DNA of 64,000 nt from an uncultured Bacteroidales bacterium. GTDB taxonomy: Bacteria > Bacteroidota > Bacteroidia > Bacteroidales > P3. Of this stretch, positions 1 to 8,873 are shown piece by piece (within the stretch, counting starts at the first letter, position 1; each line of letters begins with the position of its first letter). The notes under the pieces are model-generated. The model made no database searches, had not been told where the DNA came from, and saw nothing but the letters and a program-made list of their open reading frames with translations. The stretch covers positions 42,881 through 106,880 of the forward strand of contig ONBK01000006.1 of NCBI GenBank assembly GCA_900316055.1, written 5' to 3'. Made by a program: the position numbers and the translations under genes.

Positions 1-2
1 CG

Positions 3-53
3 ACTGGCGAGCGGGAGACCATTATTGCTTTCTATGCGGCGGCGGAATCTTGA
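3..53 (+). CDS. 3' end of an unseen upstream gene (tentative)
   Basis: The frame starting at base 3 reads 16 codons without a stop and ends in TGA at 51-53; its last residues are AFYAAAES. Only the tail is inside the window, so no function can be given. The next 50 bases lead into a promoter-like motif, which fits this being the end of a gene, but a frame this short can be open by chance. Confidence 0.3.
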   Translation, partial: TGERETIIAFYAAAES

Positions 54-102
54 AAGAAACAAAAAGTTTTCATGTGTCCGCGTGCATGTCGAGTATTTTA
101 TG

Positions 103-110
103 TATTTTTG
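103..110 (+). promoter_or_regulatory. Bacteroidota -7 box (TATTTTTG)
   Basis: TATTTTTG matches the Bacteroidota promoter core TAnnTTTG and lies 47 bases before the nitroreductase start. No clear TTTG box is seen at the usual distance upstream. Confidence 0.55.
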
Positions 111-157
111 CAGCCGAAAAAGCATCATTTTTTAAATAAATACAATAAAAATATAGA

Positions 158-901
158 ATGAAAAACGATGTATTGGATGTGATGATGAATCACCGGTCGA
201 TAAGGAAATTCACGAAGGAGAAGGTCGACCCGAAACTGTTGGAGGAGATTGTCAACTGCGGGCTACGGGCCTCGAACACAGGCAATATGCAGCTCTACAG
301 CGTCATTGCCACCCAGGAGGAGCCGTTGCGCACGGAGCTTTGCGGGTTGCATTTCGGGCAGTGCTCGTCGGCACCGCTCTTCCTCACCGTCTGCACCGAT
401 GTGAACCGCTACCACCACTACTGCCGCGTGAACGGCTGCGACGAGTCCTACGGCAACATGCTGTGGTTCGTCTCGGCGCTGGTGGATGCCAGCCTCTTCG
501 CACAGAACCTCTGCCTTGCGGCGGAAGCCCGTGGGCTGGGATTCTGTCATCTGGGCACCGTCAACTACAACACGGAGAAGATTGCCAAGCTGCTGCAATG
601 CCCCAAAGGGGTGGTACCCGTCATCGCATTGGCGATGGGACATCCCGCCGAAGAGGGTCGCCTGAGCGAACGTTTAGGAACGGATGCCGTGCTGCACAGC
701 GAGATGTACCACGACCCCACGGACGAGGAGATAGTGAAAACCCACGCGGTGCGCGACAACGACCCCTTCAACCGGCAGATGGTCGTGGAGAACGGCACGA
801 GAAACTACTGCGAAATCTTCACCACCAAGCGCTACCCTCGCAGCCAGAACGAGGCCATCAGTGCCGACCTGCTTGACTTTCTCAAGAAAAAATGGTTATA
901 G
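158..901 (+). CDS. nitroreductase family protein (NfsA-like)
   Basis: A 247-residue flavoprotein of the nitroreductase superfamily, cytoplasmic, expected to bind FMN and reduce nitro compounds, quinones or flavins with NAD(P)H. The N-terminal RSIRKF motif (about residues 13-18) and the later LGFCHLG segment are the family hallmarks for FMN contacts, and the length fits the NfsA/FRP-type subgroup. The ATG follows a good -7 box at 103-110 and no better start is available. It stands alone upstream of an acyl-CoA ligase that has its own promoter. The true substrate cannot be read from the sequence. Confidence 0.85.
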   Translation: MKNDVLDVMMNHRSIRKFTKEKVDPKLLEEIVNCGLRASNTGNMQLYSVIATQEEPLRTELCGLHFGQCSSAPLFLTVCTDVNRYHHYCRVNGCDESYGNMLWFVSALVDASLFAQNLCLAAEARGLGFCHLGTVNYNTEKIAKLLQCPKGVVPVIALAMGHPAEEGRLSERLGTDAVLHSEMYHDPTDEEIVKTHAVRDNDPFNRQMVVENGTRNYCEIFTTKRYPRSQNEAISADLLDFLKKKWL

Positions 902-925
902 AAATGTGAATTTTTTTAACATTTT

Positions 926-956
926 TTTGCCATTTTGAAAAAAGTGTGTATTTTTG
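926..956 (+). promoter_or_regulatory. Bacteroidota promoter, TTTG-N19-TATTTTTG
   Basis: A TTTG box at 926-929 and TATTTTTG at 949-956 are separated by 19 bases, the expected spacing. The ATG of the acyl-CoA ligase follows 22 bases later. Confidence 0.75.
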
Positions 957-978
957 CATTTTAAAACGATACTGAAAA

Positions 979-2853
979 ATGGTAGAAATCACACGCACTT
1001 TTGACCTGCTGGACCACTTGGTGGAGCAGTATCCAAAGGATGACATCCTGGCTGGTAAAGTGAACGGCGAGTGGGTAAAGTACAGCTCGCATGACTATTA
1101 TAAATATGCCCATTATTTAGCCTACGGACTCTGTGAGATGGGTCTGAAACAGGGCGACAAGGTGGTGACGATGAGTGCCAACTGTCCGGAGTGGAACTTC
1201 ATCGATATGGCATTGGCGATGAGCGGCATGATACATGTGCCTATCTACCCCACGCTGAACACCGACGCCTATCTCCATATTCTGAAACATAGTGAGGCAA
1301 CGGCCGTCTTCGTGAGCACGAAGGTGCTGCTGGGCCGCCTGCGCCCGGCGCTGGAGCAGGTAGACCCGCAACCGCAGGTCTATACCCTCGCCAATATCGA
1401 GGGCGAGCACCGCATGCTGGAGATTCTGAAACTGGGTATCGCCAACCGCGACAAATGGATGGGCGAGATAGAGCGTCGCAAACGCGAAATCAAGCCTGAG
1501 GAGTGGATGACGATGATTTACACCAGCGGCACCACCGGTATGCCCAAAGGCGTGATGCTGAGTCACCGCAACCTCTGCTCGAACTTCTTGGCTCACGCAA
1601 AGGTGCAGATTCTCGGCAGCAACTGCCGTGTGCTCTCTTTCCTGCCACTGAACCACATCTACGAACGCTCGCTGAACTATCACTTCCAATATCTCGGCGT
1701 GAGCATCTACTATGCCGAAAACCTCGGCACCATCCAGCAGAACATGCTGGAGATTCACGGTCACGGCTTCTGCGCTGTGCCACGTGTGTTGGAGATGATC
1801 TACGACAAAATGTATGCCGCAGGCAAGGATTTCACGGGCATCAAGAAGAAAATCTACGACTGGGCCTTCCGTCACGGTCGCCACTACGACTATACCGGAC
1901 TGCGCAAGTTCTCGCCTATGTATATGCTGGGGCAGAAGATTCTCGACCGACTGGTCTACTGTAAATGGCGCGATAAATTCGGTGGCAACCACTTGGTGAT
2001 TATCACCGGTTCGTCTTCCATCCAGCCCGATATGATACGCGTCTTCGCCGCTGCCGGCATCAATATCTATGAAGGCTATGGATTGAGCGAGACCTCACCG
2101 GTGATTGCCGTCAACGACCCGGCGCACAAGATGGTGCGTATCGGCACCGTGGGCCCCATCCTGAGCGGTGTGGAAGTAAAATTCGCCGACGACGGCGAAA
2201 TCCTCACCCGCGGACCGCATGTGATGATGGGCTACTACAAAGACCCCGAATACACGGCACAGGTTATCGAACCTGACGGATGGTTCCACACGGGCGACAT
2301 CGGCACCCTCGTCGACGGACGTTTCCTGAAGATTACCGATCGCAAGAAGGACATCTTCAAACTCTCGGCTGGCAAATATGTGGCTCCACAGCTCATTGAA
2401 AACATGCTGCGCGGAAGCGAATATATCGAGCAAGTGATGGTCATTGGCGAGAACGAGAAGTGCGCCGCCGCTATCATCAGCCCGAACTTCAACACGCTGC
2501 ACTTCTGGGCGCTGAAATACAAGCTGCACTACCGCGACAATGGCGAACTCATCACGCTGCCGCAGGTACACGACAAATTCAAGAAAGTGTTGGAGGTCTA
2601 CAACAAGAACCTCGCGCCGCACGAGCAGATCAAGCTGTTCCGCTTAGTGGTGGACGACTGGAATACCTCGAACGGCTTCCTCTCCCCCACCCTGAAGTTG
2701 CGCCGAGCCCCGCTGATGGAGAAATACCAAGACCTTATCTCCGATATCTATGGCAAGGAAAAAGCATCCTCCAACGCCTTCTTCTCGGCCTTCAAGTCGA
2801 TTGAGTTGCCCTCCATCAACCTTCCTTGGCAGAAAAAAGGAGGCAAGGAGTGA
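979..2853 (+). CDS. long-chain acyl-CoA ligase (AMP-binding)
   Basis: A 624-residue ANL-superfamily enzyme that activates a fatty acid with ATP and transfers it to CoA. The phosphate-binding signature YTSGTTGMPKG lies near residues 180-192; GYGLSETSP and the TGDIG and DRKKD motifs follow in the expected order, so adenylation and C-terminal lid domains are complete. About 35 C-terminal residues beyond the lid (SAFKSIELPS...) look like a membrane-associating tail. The window holds a second ligase of this type at 22781-24571, so the two may differ in chain length. It is preceded by its own promoter and appears monocistronic. The fatty acid used cannot be predicted. Confidence 0.88.
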   Translation: MVEITRTFDLLDHLVEQYPKDDILAGKVNGEWVKYSSHDYYKYAHYLAYGLCEMGLKQGDKVVTMSANCPEWNFIDMALAMSGMIHVPIYPTLNTDAYLHILKHSEATAVFVSTKVLLGRLRPALEQVDPQPQVYTLANIEGEHRMLEILKLGIANRDKWMGEIERRKREIKPEEWMTMIYTSGTTGMPKGVMLSHRNLCSNFLAHAKVQILGSNCRVLSFLPLNHIYERSLNYHFQYLGVSIYYAENLGTIQQNMLEIHGHGFCAVPRVLEMIYDKMYAAGKDFTGIKKKIYDWAFRHGRHYDYTGLRKFSPMYMLGQKILDRLVYCKWRDKFGGNHLVIITGSSSIQPDMIRVFAAAGINIYEGYGLSETSPVIAVNDPAHKMVRIGTVGPILSGVEVKFADDGEILTRGPHVMMGYYKDPEYTAQVIEPDGWFHTGDIGTLVDGRFLKITDRKKDIFKLSAGKYVAPQLIENMLRGSEYIEQVMVIGENEKCAAAIISPNFNTLHFWALKYKLHYRDNGELITLPQVHDKFKKVLEVYNKNLAPHEQIKLFRLVVDDWNTSNGFLSPTLKLRRAPLMEKYQDLISDIYGKEKASSNAFFSAFKSIELPSINLPWQKKGGKE

Positions 2854-2924
2854 GGAGAGAATTGAGAATTGGGAACCGAAAGACGAGAGGTAAATAACGT
2901 AAAATATGGAAGTTGAAAAATAAA

Positions 2925-2956
2925 TTTGGCCATATCAGAAAAAGGGTGTACTTTTG
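2925..2956 (+). promoter_or_regulatory. promoter of tRNA-Gln
   Basis: TTTG at 2925-2928 and TACTTTTG at 2949-2956, spaced by 20 bases, lie 28 bases before the mature tRNA end. Confidence 0.75.
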
Positions 2957-2984
2957 TACCCGTTTTTTGAGAAAAAAAGCCGAT

Positions 2985-3055
2985 TGTCCCATGGTGTAAT
3001 GGTAGCACATCAGATTTTGGTTCTGCTTGCCCAGGTTCGAGTCCTGGTGGGACAA
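2985..3055 (+). tRNA. tRNA-Gln (anticodon TTG)
   Basis: A 71-nt cloverleaf: acceptor stem TGTCCCA pairs with TGGGACA and the discriminator base is A. The anticodon loop TTTTGGT places TTG at positions 34-36, and the T arm CCAGG-TTCGAGT-CCTGG is perfect. CCA is not encoded. It has its own promoter and sits alone between two protein genes. Confidence 0.95.
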
Positions 3056-3059
3056 CGAA

Positions 3060-3122
3060 GAGAGTTATGAGGTGGGAGTTATGAGTTAAGAGTTAATGCT
3101 TGAGTGCGAGAGTGCTTGAGCG
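3060..3122 (+). repeat. degenerate GAGTTATGAG / GTGCTTGAG repeats
   Basis: The gap between tRNA-Gln and the next gene is filled with imperfect copies of a roughly 10-base unit (GAGTTATGAG, GAGTTAAGAG, GTGCTTGAG). This is one of many short-period repeat tracts in this window; it explains most of this non-coding stretch. Confidence 0.65.
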
Positions 3123-3147
3123 TTTTTTGTAGATAAAAAACACCAAT

Positions 3148-4347
3148 ATGAAGAAATTCTTTTTCTCAGTCATGCTTCTGCTGGGTGCCGCCACCTGCAT
3201 GCAGGCACAAGAAAACGTCTTTATCACTGACATCGCCGAAGGCTGGAAGACGAAACCCATTGAGAATGTCATCAATGGAAGTCTCGGAATCATGATGGAG
3301 GCCTTCCACAAGACCTGGCCCACCTACGTCACCCGCGATGCCTGCAGTGTGATGGAGGAAGGCCTGGACAAGAAAGTACTCGACCCTGAAACGGACTACA
3401 CTGTGACTGTCGATGCCGCAAACGGGTTCCTGTTGGTTGGTGACGGCGGAACCGACGGCCTTTATATGTCGTCCTGCATCTGGAACCGCGACAACGGACA
3501 CAAACTCTTCGCCGTCATGATTGGCAAGCCCACCGACCCCGAACTCGAGGTGGTGTGCTTCTACGACTACGACCCCAAAGCCAAACGTCTGACTCCGGAG
3601 CCCAACATCCTATCCGACTTCAAGCGCAAAGAGGAAAATAGTCAAATCTCCCACCAACTGCCCCGCAAAGGAAAAGAGCTGATTATCCTCGAATATGCCC
3701 TGCCTTTCATCTATGCCCACCATTTCGCCTGGAACGGGATGCAGCCCGTCTTCGAAAAAGTCGATATCGACAGGGAGAAGATGAAAGAGTTTGGTGAAGA
3801 GCCTGACGGGTCTATCTCTGTAACCTTCAAAGGTCAGAAGCCCGGAATCGGCGATTTCGTGACGGCCATTCTTTCACAAGAAGAACTTGGCGAAGCACTG
3901 GGCGGAATGGCTGAGGACTGGAAGAAATACCAGAAGGGGAAAACGCTGGCCAAGAACACCACCATCACGGTGGATTCCAAAAACGGCTACGTACGCTACG
4001 ACGTGAATCATCCCGAAGGGGAGAACCTGTATATCGAGTACTGCTACTGGAACTGTGCCGACGGCAAGCACAAACTGGTGGCGGAGAATGTGTCGTTAGT
4101 GGTAAACGGCGAGCCGGTGGATACCGAGCTCACGGGACTTTCGTTCTATTGGTACGACAACACCAGCCACAAAATGAACTACAAATATGCCTTCGAACTG
4201 GGAGAAGAGATAGAAGCCGCCTATGGTGCCACGGGATGCATGCGCAATCTGCCCCGTCAAGGAAAGACCATCGAATTTGTGTACTTCACTCCCAAAGGGA
4301 AGGTGACAAAGAAACTGACCTGGGACGGGAGGAAGTTTGTGAAGTAA
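3148..4347 (+). CDS. exported protein with two homologous halves, function unknown
   Basis: I do not recognise this 399-residue protein. It opens with a clear signal peptide (lysines, hydrophobic core, cleavage after MQAQ near residue 21). The mature part appears to be an internal duplication: residues about 90-200 and 280-395 share the order T-TVD--NG, a WN--(D/N)GHKL-type segment, a short FYDYD/FYWYD strand, then LPR(K/Q)GK followed by a FAWNG/LTWDG ending. It is likely periplasmic or surface-linked because no lipobox is present. It is first in a run of four co-directed exported proteins (to 8825), which suggests a shared envelope role. Confidence 0.7.
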   Translation: MKKFFFSVMLLLGAATCMQAQENVFITDIAEGWKTKPIENVINGSLGIMMEAFHKTWPTYVTRDACSVMEEGLDKKVLDPETDYTVTVDAANGFLLVGDGGTDGLYMSSCIWNRDNGHKLFAVMIGKPTDPELEVVCFYDYDPKAKRLTPEPNILSDFKRKEENSQISHQLPRKGKELIILEYALPFIYAHHFAWNGMQPVFEKVDIDREKMKEFGEEPDGSISVTFKGQKPGIGDFVTAILSQEELGEALGGMAEDWKKYQKGKTLAKNTTITVDSKNGYVRYDVNHPEGENLYIEYCYWNCADGKHKLVAENVSLVVNGEPVDTELTGLSFYWYDNTSHKMNYKYAFELGEEIEAAYGATGCMRNLPRQGKTIEFVYFTPKGKVTKKLTWDGRKFVK

Positions 4348-4381
4348 TAGGTTAATGGTTATAGGTTTTTGGTTATTGGTC
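4347..4381 (+). repeat. degenerate GGTTATAGG repeat tract
   Basis: GGTTAATGGTTATAGG... units of about 8-9 bases fill the gap between two exported-protein genes. The same unit recurs at 6243-6275. Confidence 0.6.
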
Positions 4382-5152
4382 ATGAAGCATTCTTTAATAA
4401 TTCTCATATCCTTTTTACTTTGTGGATTTTCGCAGACGGCGCGGGCCGATGTGATTGCGGATTTCCACTTTGAGGGCACTTTGGGTGACAAGATTGGAGT
4501 TTCCATTGAGTTTGCCGTCAATGGCGATATGGTTGCCGTTGGCGAGATTGTCTACACCAACCACAAAAACCCCATCCGCATGCTGTTGGTGGGGGTATGG
4601 GACGGTGACGAGTACCGTCTCAACGAGTACAAACTCGACGGCACCGTTACCGGCTGCCTGTATATGAAGATTGACGACACCACCTACAACACGCCCGAAA
4701 TGACCGAAGGCACCTGGATTAACTACAAGACCGGAAAAATGTACGAGATGAAGAATATGGAGTATATCGGAACATCGTCGAACAGTTTCTGGGATTACGG
4801 CACCCAAGAGACCATCGAAGGAGACTACTACTTCCACCAGTGGGACACTGCATCGAATTCAATGGTCATCGGAAGCGCCTCCTTCCGTTGGGCCGGTGAC
4901 CACAAACTGGACTTTGAAATTCTCAACGACCTGGAAGTTAGTTACATAAGCAGCACCCCCGGCCGTCCCGCCGAACTCAGGCCCTACACTTACAATGACT
5001 TCGTCTATGAGAAATGCAGTTACGTTTTCGAGGCCCATTTCTTCAAAAATTTCGTGGTGCTAATTACCGACTCGGAACCTGAGAACAATATGTGTGGCGA
5101 CAAGAACCTCAAAATTGACGGGGTATACTTTAAAATGAAAAATGAAAAGTGA
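4382..5152 (+). CDS. exported protein, function unknown
   Basis: A 256-residue protein that I do not recognise. I chose the ATG at 4382 because it starts a proper signal peptide (MKHSLIILISFLLCGF..., cleavage after TARA); an in-frame ATG at 4355 would lie in the repeat tract. The mature protein is rich in aromatic and acidic residues and short beta-strand-like segments, with a YYFHQWD segment near the middle. The last codons (FKMKNEK) coincide with an AAAATGAAAAATGAAAAG repeat, so its C-terminus may have been extended by repeat sequence. It is the second of four co-directed exported proteins. Confidence 0.65.
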   Translation: MKHSLIILISFLLCGFSQTARADVIADFHFEGTLGDKIGVSIEFAVNGDMVAVGEIVYTNHKNPIRMLLVGVWDGDEYRLNEYKLDGTVTGCLYMKIDDTTYNTPEMTEGTWINYKTGKMYEMKNMEYIGTSSNSFWDYGTQETIEGDYYFHQWDTASNSMVIGSASFRWAGDHKLDFEILNDLEVSYISSTPGRPAELRPYTYNDFVYEKCSYVFEAHFFKNFVVLITDSEPENNMCGDKNLKIDGVYFKMKNEK

Positions 5153-5174
5153 AACATATTAAGAAATTAAGAAT

Positions 5175-6242
5175 ATGAAAACAATCTTTACCTCCTTATT
5201 TCTTACCTCCCTACTCTACATTGGCTGTGGTAGCAACGGTTCGAAGAGTGACTCTTTGAACGCCATCGACACTGCCGACATTGTGGCCGATGCCACTCAG
5301 GATTCCATCCGTCACACGAAGGAATACATCGCCCAGCGCATCGACACCATCTACAAGTACAAGGACGACATGCGCTTCTGCTCGGCAAAATATCTGTCGT
5401 TGGATGCCCATGCCAGCAAGCTCAGCCATGAGATGGGTTATGTCTACCGAGACTACGACCACTGGGTCGTCGGACAGGATATTGACAAGAAATGGAGCTA
5501 TAAAATCAAAGAAATCAAGAACATCACCGAGGCTACGGCCGACGTCGAACTGACCGTCCACAACTTCAAAAACAGGAAAATCATTCTCAACCTGGTCTTC
5601 GAGCGCGGTGACTGGTTCGTCGACGACTTCCACATCTCCTTCTCCGGCCAAGACCTCGGCAACGTGAGTGAGAAAGCCGACATGCTCACCTTCATCTACA
5701 CCTGCAACAACGAGAAGATTGACAAGCAATACGGCAAGACCTTCGACATCAACAAGTATCTGAACGCCATGATCGCCGCCTCGGAACTTGGCGACGAAGT
5801 TGTGTTCGATAAGTATGCGCTTATCGATGTCGACCTCGACGGCACCTATGAGGTCCAGGTACACACCCTTGACGACTTCTACGATGCAGTCTTCTCCATC
5901 GCCGACGGCAAACCCGTGTTGCTGGTCTGTACCGACCCCCATACCATGCTGGACTTCTTCGAGCACGGCGTGGCGGCACAGGGTGGCTGTGGCACCGGCT
6001 GCGCACGCGGCGAGTTCTGCATCATCAAGGATAGCCGTCCCGTCTGCCGCACCACCTGGATGGACCAGTACAACATGAAAGGCGACAAGATTGACAGCGA
6101 AAGCGGTTACACGGTCAACGACAAGGGATGCGACGAGGAGACCTACATGAAAGCGATGAGCGCCATCGGCAAATACGTCACCTTCGAGCCCATATGGCAC
6201 CCCATCGAAGTCCGTAAGACCCTCTCCGACTACGCTGAATAA
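5175..6242 (+). CDS. lipoprotein, function unknown
   Basis: A 355-residue lipoprotein: the signal peptide ends in a lipobox-like LYIGC, with the lipidated Cys near residue 18. An unstructured acidic and serine-rich stretch follows. A segment DVDLDGTYEV near residue 218 resembles the calcium-binding Dx(D/N)xDG loop found in secreted Bacteroidota proteins, and a Cys-rich patch GGCGTGCARGEFC follows near residues 272-284. No enzyme motif is recognised. It lies 22 bases after the previous exported protein and 63 before the next, so all are probably co-transcribed. Confidence 0.65.
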   Translation: MKTIFTSLFLTSLLYIGCGSNGSKSDSLNAIDTADIVADATQDSIRHTKEYIAQRIDTIYKYKDDMRFCSAKYLSLDAHASKLSHEMGYVYRDYDHWVVGQDIDKKWSYKIKEIKNITEATADVELTVHNFKNRKIILNLVFERGDWFVDDFHISFSGQDLGNVSEKADMLTFIYTCNNEKIDKQYGKTFDINKYLNAMIAASELGDEVVFDKYALIDVDLDGTYEVQVHTLDDFYDAVFSIADGKPVLLVCTDPHTMLDFFEHGVAAQGGCGTGCARGEFCIIKDSRPVCRTTWMDQYNMKGDKIDSESGYTVNDKGCDEETYMKAMSAIGKYVTFEPIWHPIEVRKTLSDYAE

Positions 6243-6275
6243 AATGGTTATGGGTTATAGGTTATGGGATATAGA
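6243..6275 (+). repeat. degenerate GGTTATGGGTTATAGG repeat tract
   Basis: Short imperfect GGTTAT(G/A)GG units in the gap between the lipoprotein and the YARHG protein, the same family as at 4347-4381. Confidence 0.6.
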
Positions 6276-6305
6276 AAAAATAGGAATTATTAAATAAATT
6301 GTAAT

Positions 6306-8825
6306 ATGAAGCATTTGTCCCCTTCACTCCACTCTCACTTCCCTCTCACTTCCCTCTCACTCCTACTCCTTCTCACCTTTCACCTTTCATCTTTCACCTT
6401 GTTCGCCCAGCCCATCCAGAACGGCGACAAGTTCTGGGACGGCGCCGTCTTCTATCAGGCCAGCACCTTCAGCAGTGGTGCCGTAGACCTCGTCGGCAAA
6501 GATATCAACGGCGACGAATATAGCATTGCCCTCATCTGGAACGAAGACAAAAACGAATATTCCGTCTTCTCCCGCAACGGCGCCATCGCCCTGCGCGTCA
6601 ACGAAGGAGCCAGAGTGAAGAAACTCTTCATCGACCGCGTTTCCCATTTCCTGGTCTTCTACAATAACAAGGGCGACGCCGCCTGGACGTTGAGATACTT
6701 CCTCAATGCCGACCTGCAGAGCTGCACCCTCATGGAGCGCAACCTCGAGCAGATGCCCACCTCCGAAGTCATCACCACCCACCTGCTCAACACCACCTGG
6801 CTGGCACGCTTCCCCAAGGAGGAGCTGCGCCTCATGCGCAACGAAATTCTCGCCCGTCACGGCTGGAACTTCCAATCCAAAGACCTGCAGGACCACTTCA
6901 AGAAAGAGAAATGGTACAAGCCCGTCAAGGACAACAGCACCGTCGTCCTCAGCGACCTCGAGCGCACCAACCTCGAACTCATCAAAGCCGAAGAGGCCAC
7001 ACCCGATGATTACCGCTACAGCATGCTCTCACCCGACATGTTCCCCGGCGGTCTGGCCGACGACGGCCGCGGACCCGAAGAGATCAACGGCGTGCAGACC
7101 TATACCGTCACCAACGAGCGCGAGTTCCTCAACGCCCTCGGTCCCAACCGCACCATCGTCCTCGCCAAGAACGTGCACCTCAACCTCTCGCGCGTCCTCG
7201 AGAACGAGAGCCTCTTCATCGACAACCCCAACCGCCGCTGGGTTCAGTCCGGAGAAGACTTCATCGGCACTATTCCCCTCGTCATCAGCGAAGGAGAGAC
7301 CGACGGCCAGCAGCTCGACCTCGTCAATATCGACAACCTCACCATCCGCGGCGCCGGCAACGCCAGCATCGAAGTCGACCCGCGCTACTCCTACTGTCTC
7401 TACTTCATCAACTGCCACCACTGCCGTGTGGAGAACCTCACCATCGGCCACACCGAATACGGTTTCTGCTCCGGCGGCGTCATCGGCGCGAAGAAATGCG
7501 ACATTCTCGAAGTTCTCGACTGCGACCTCTACGGCTGCGGCACCTACGGCTTCGACGTCATGGAGAGCCGCAACCTCGATGTCCGCAACTGCAACGTCCA
7601 CCATTGCACCTACGGCATCATGCAGCTGCGCAAGTCGCAAGGGCTGCACTTCACCAACTGCGACTTCTTCCAAAACAAGGAGTACGACCTCGTCGAAGGC
7701 CGTGGCTGCAAGGATATCACCTTCACCGACTGCCGCTTCTACAGCAACAAATACGATAACACCCTCTTCAGTTTCGACTCCAAATTCGTCCTCGAAGGCT
7801 GCGAGATCTACTGTCCCACCGACAAACTCGGCACCATGAGCCAAGCCGACCAGTCGGGCAAGAAAAACTTCTTCTCCCCCGAGTCCGACCCCCTCAACCT
7901 CGCCACCCGTCCCATCGGCCCCGACCAGCAGATCCTCGCCTCCATGCCCATGTTCCTCTATATCCTCGACAAGGACCACATGCAGATGGTCTACTGGAGC
8001 GACGTGAAAGAACCCGTGCTGAACGATGAGAGCGCCGACTACTACGAAGCCGAGCATGCCCGCTGGGAGCTGCAGGAAAGTTTCCGCCAGAATGCCGAGA
8101 AGTACATCAACCTCATCACCCCCTCCGGCAAGGTCTGCATCCTCAAACACATCGGCGAGACCCTCAAGGATTCCAAAGGCCGCGACATCTACCCCGGCGA
8201 GCTCCACAGCCGTCCCTCCATCCCCTCCCCGGGTCTGAAATACGCCTTCGCCTACCCCGGCAACATGCTGCCGGAAGACGAGATGTGGGGCATGTGGGTC
8301 GTCGTCACCAACGACTACCTCCGCAGCCACGCTTTCGTCCCGATGACCTACCATCTCGACAGTCCCAAGACCCTGCCCTCCAAAGTCGTCAAGCAACTCG
8401 AGAAGCAGTACAATATGAAAGCCGAGCGCTCGCAGCTGATAGAATCCAACGACCGCTTCGGCTACGGCGTCCTCCAATTCAAAGGCCCGTGGAAGACCCG
8501 CATCGGTGAATACGGCGACACCACACAGGTGGCTCTGGCTCTCGAGGTCTTCACCGTCGACGGCAAGGTCTACGCCTACCCCATGGAAGGTTACTACGAC
8601 AACGTCTATGGTCCCACCTGGAATGCCGACGATGGTGGCGAATACATGTCAGGTGATGTCATGGTTTTTGACAGTCCCGACGGCCCCGAATTCTGCCATA
8701 TCCACGGCGCCCCCGAGAGCATCACCGTCAGTCTCTTCACCATCCGCGACGGCAAACTCACCCACCAGCGTTACGAAGTCTACCACGCCCTCTACGACGA
8801 ACCCGACCCCAACTGGGAGGAATAA
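6306..8825 (+). CDS. exported YARHG / right-handed beta-helix protein
   Basis: An 839-residue exported protein. The signal peptide (cleavage after LFAQ, near residue 35) is encoded largely by CTCACTTCC/TTTCACCTT repeats. Residues about 165-220 form a YARHG domain (NEILARHGW... followed by KWYKPV), a small extracellular domain of unknown ligand. Residues about 330-520 consist of regular short turns rich in C, N, D and G (for example CDLYGCGTYGFDV), typical of a right-handed parallel beta-helix of the pectate-lyase/NosD type; the C-terminal 300 residues are unassigned. Such helices often bind or cleave polysaccharide, but I see no catalytic signature, so activity is unproven. It is the last gene of the exported-protein run. 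Confidence 0.75.
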   Translation: MKHLSPSLHSHFPLTSLSLLLLLTFHLSSFTLFAQPIQNGDKFWDGAVFYQASTFSSGAVDLVGKDINGDEYSIALIWNEDKNEYSVFSRNGAIALRVNEGARVKKLFIDRVSHFLVFYNNKGDAAWTLRYFLNADLQSCTLMERNLEQMPTSEVITTHLLNTTWLARFPKEELRLMRNEILARHGWNFQSKDLQDHFKKEKWYKPVKDNSTVVLSDLERTNLELIKAEEATPDDYRYSMLSPDMFPGGLADDGRGPEEINGVQTYTVTNEREFLNALGPNRTIVLAKNVHLNLSRVLENESLFIDNPNRRWVQSGEDFIGTIPLVISEGETDGQQLDLVNIDNLTIRGAGNASIEVDPRYSYCLYFINCHHCRVENLTIGHTEYGFCSGGVIGAKKCDILEVLDCDLYGCGTYGFDVMESRNLDVRNCNVHHCTYGIMQLRKSQGLHFTNCDFFQNKEYDLVEGRGCKDITFTDCRFYSNKYDNTLFSFDSKFVLEGCEIYCPTDKLGTMSQADQSGKKNFFSPESDPLNLATRPIGPDQQILASMPMFLYILDKDHMQMVYWSDVKEPVLNDESADYYEAEHARWELQESFRQNAEKYINLITPSGKVCILKHIGETLKDSKGRDIYPGELHSRPSIPSPGLKYAFAYPGNMLPEDEMWGMWVVVTNDYLRSHAFVPMTYHLDSPKTLPSKVVKQLEKQYNMKAERSQLIESNDRFGYGVLQFKGPWKTRIGEYGDTTQVALALEVFTVDGKVYAYPMEGYYDNVYGPTWNADDGGEYMSGDVMVFDSPDGPEFCHIHGAPESITVSLFTIRDGKLTHQRYEVYHALYDEPDPNWEE
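6320..6401 (+). repeat. CTCACTTCC / TTTCACCTT repeats coding a signal peptide
   Basis: Tandem imperfect CTCACTTCCCT units are followed by CACCTTTCACCTTTCATC units. They lie in frame inside the signal peptide of the YARHG protein and encode its Ser/Leu/Phe-rich hydrophobic core. Confidence 0.75.
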
Positions 8826-8873
8826 AATAGCCTCGTAACACAATAAAAGCTCTGGTGTGCCGTTATAGGCGGT

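Noticed and set aside
7029-8477. 482-residue minus-strand frame inside the beta-helix gene
   Set aside because: Composition is extreme in V, E, A and G and mirrors the forward codons; the forward protein has YARHG and beta-helix patterns and a signal peptide.
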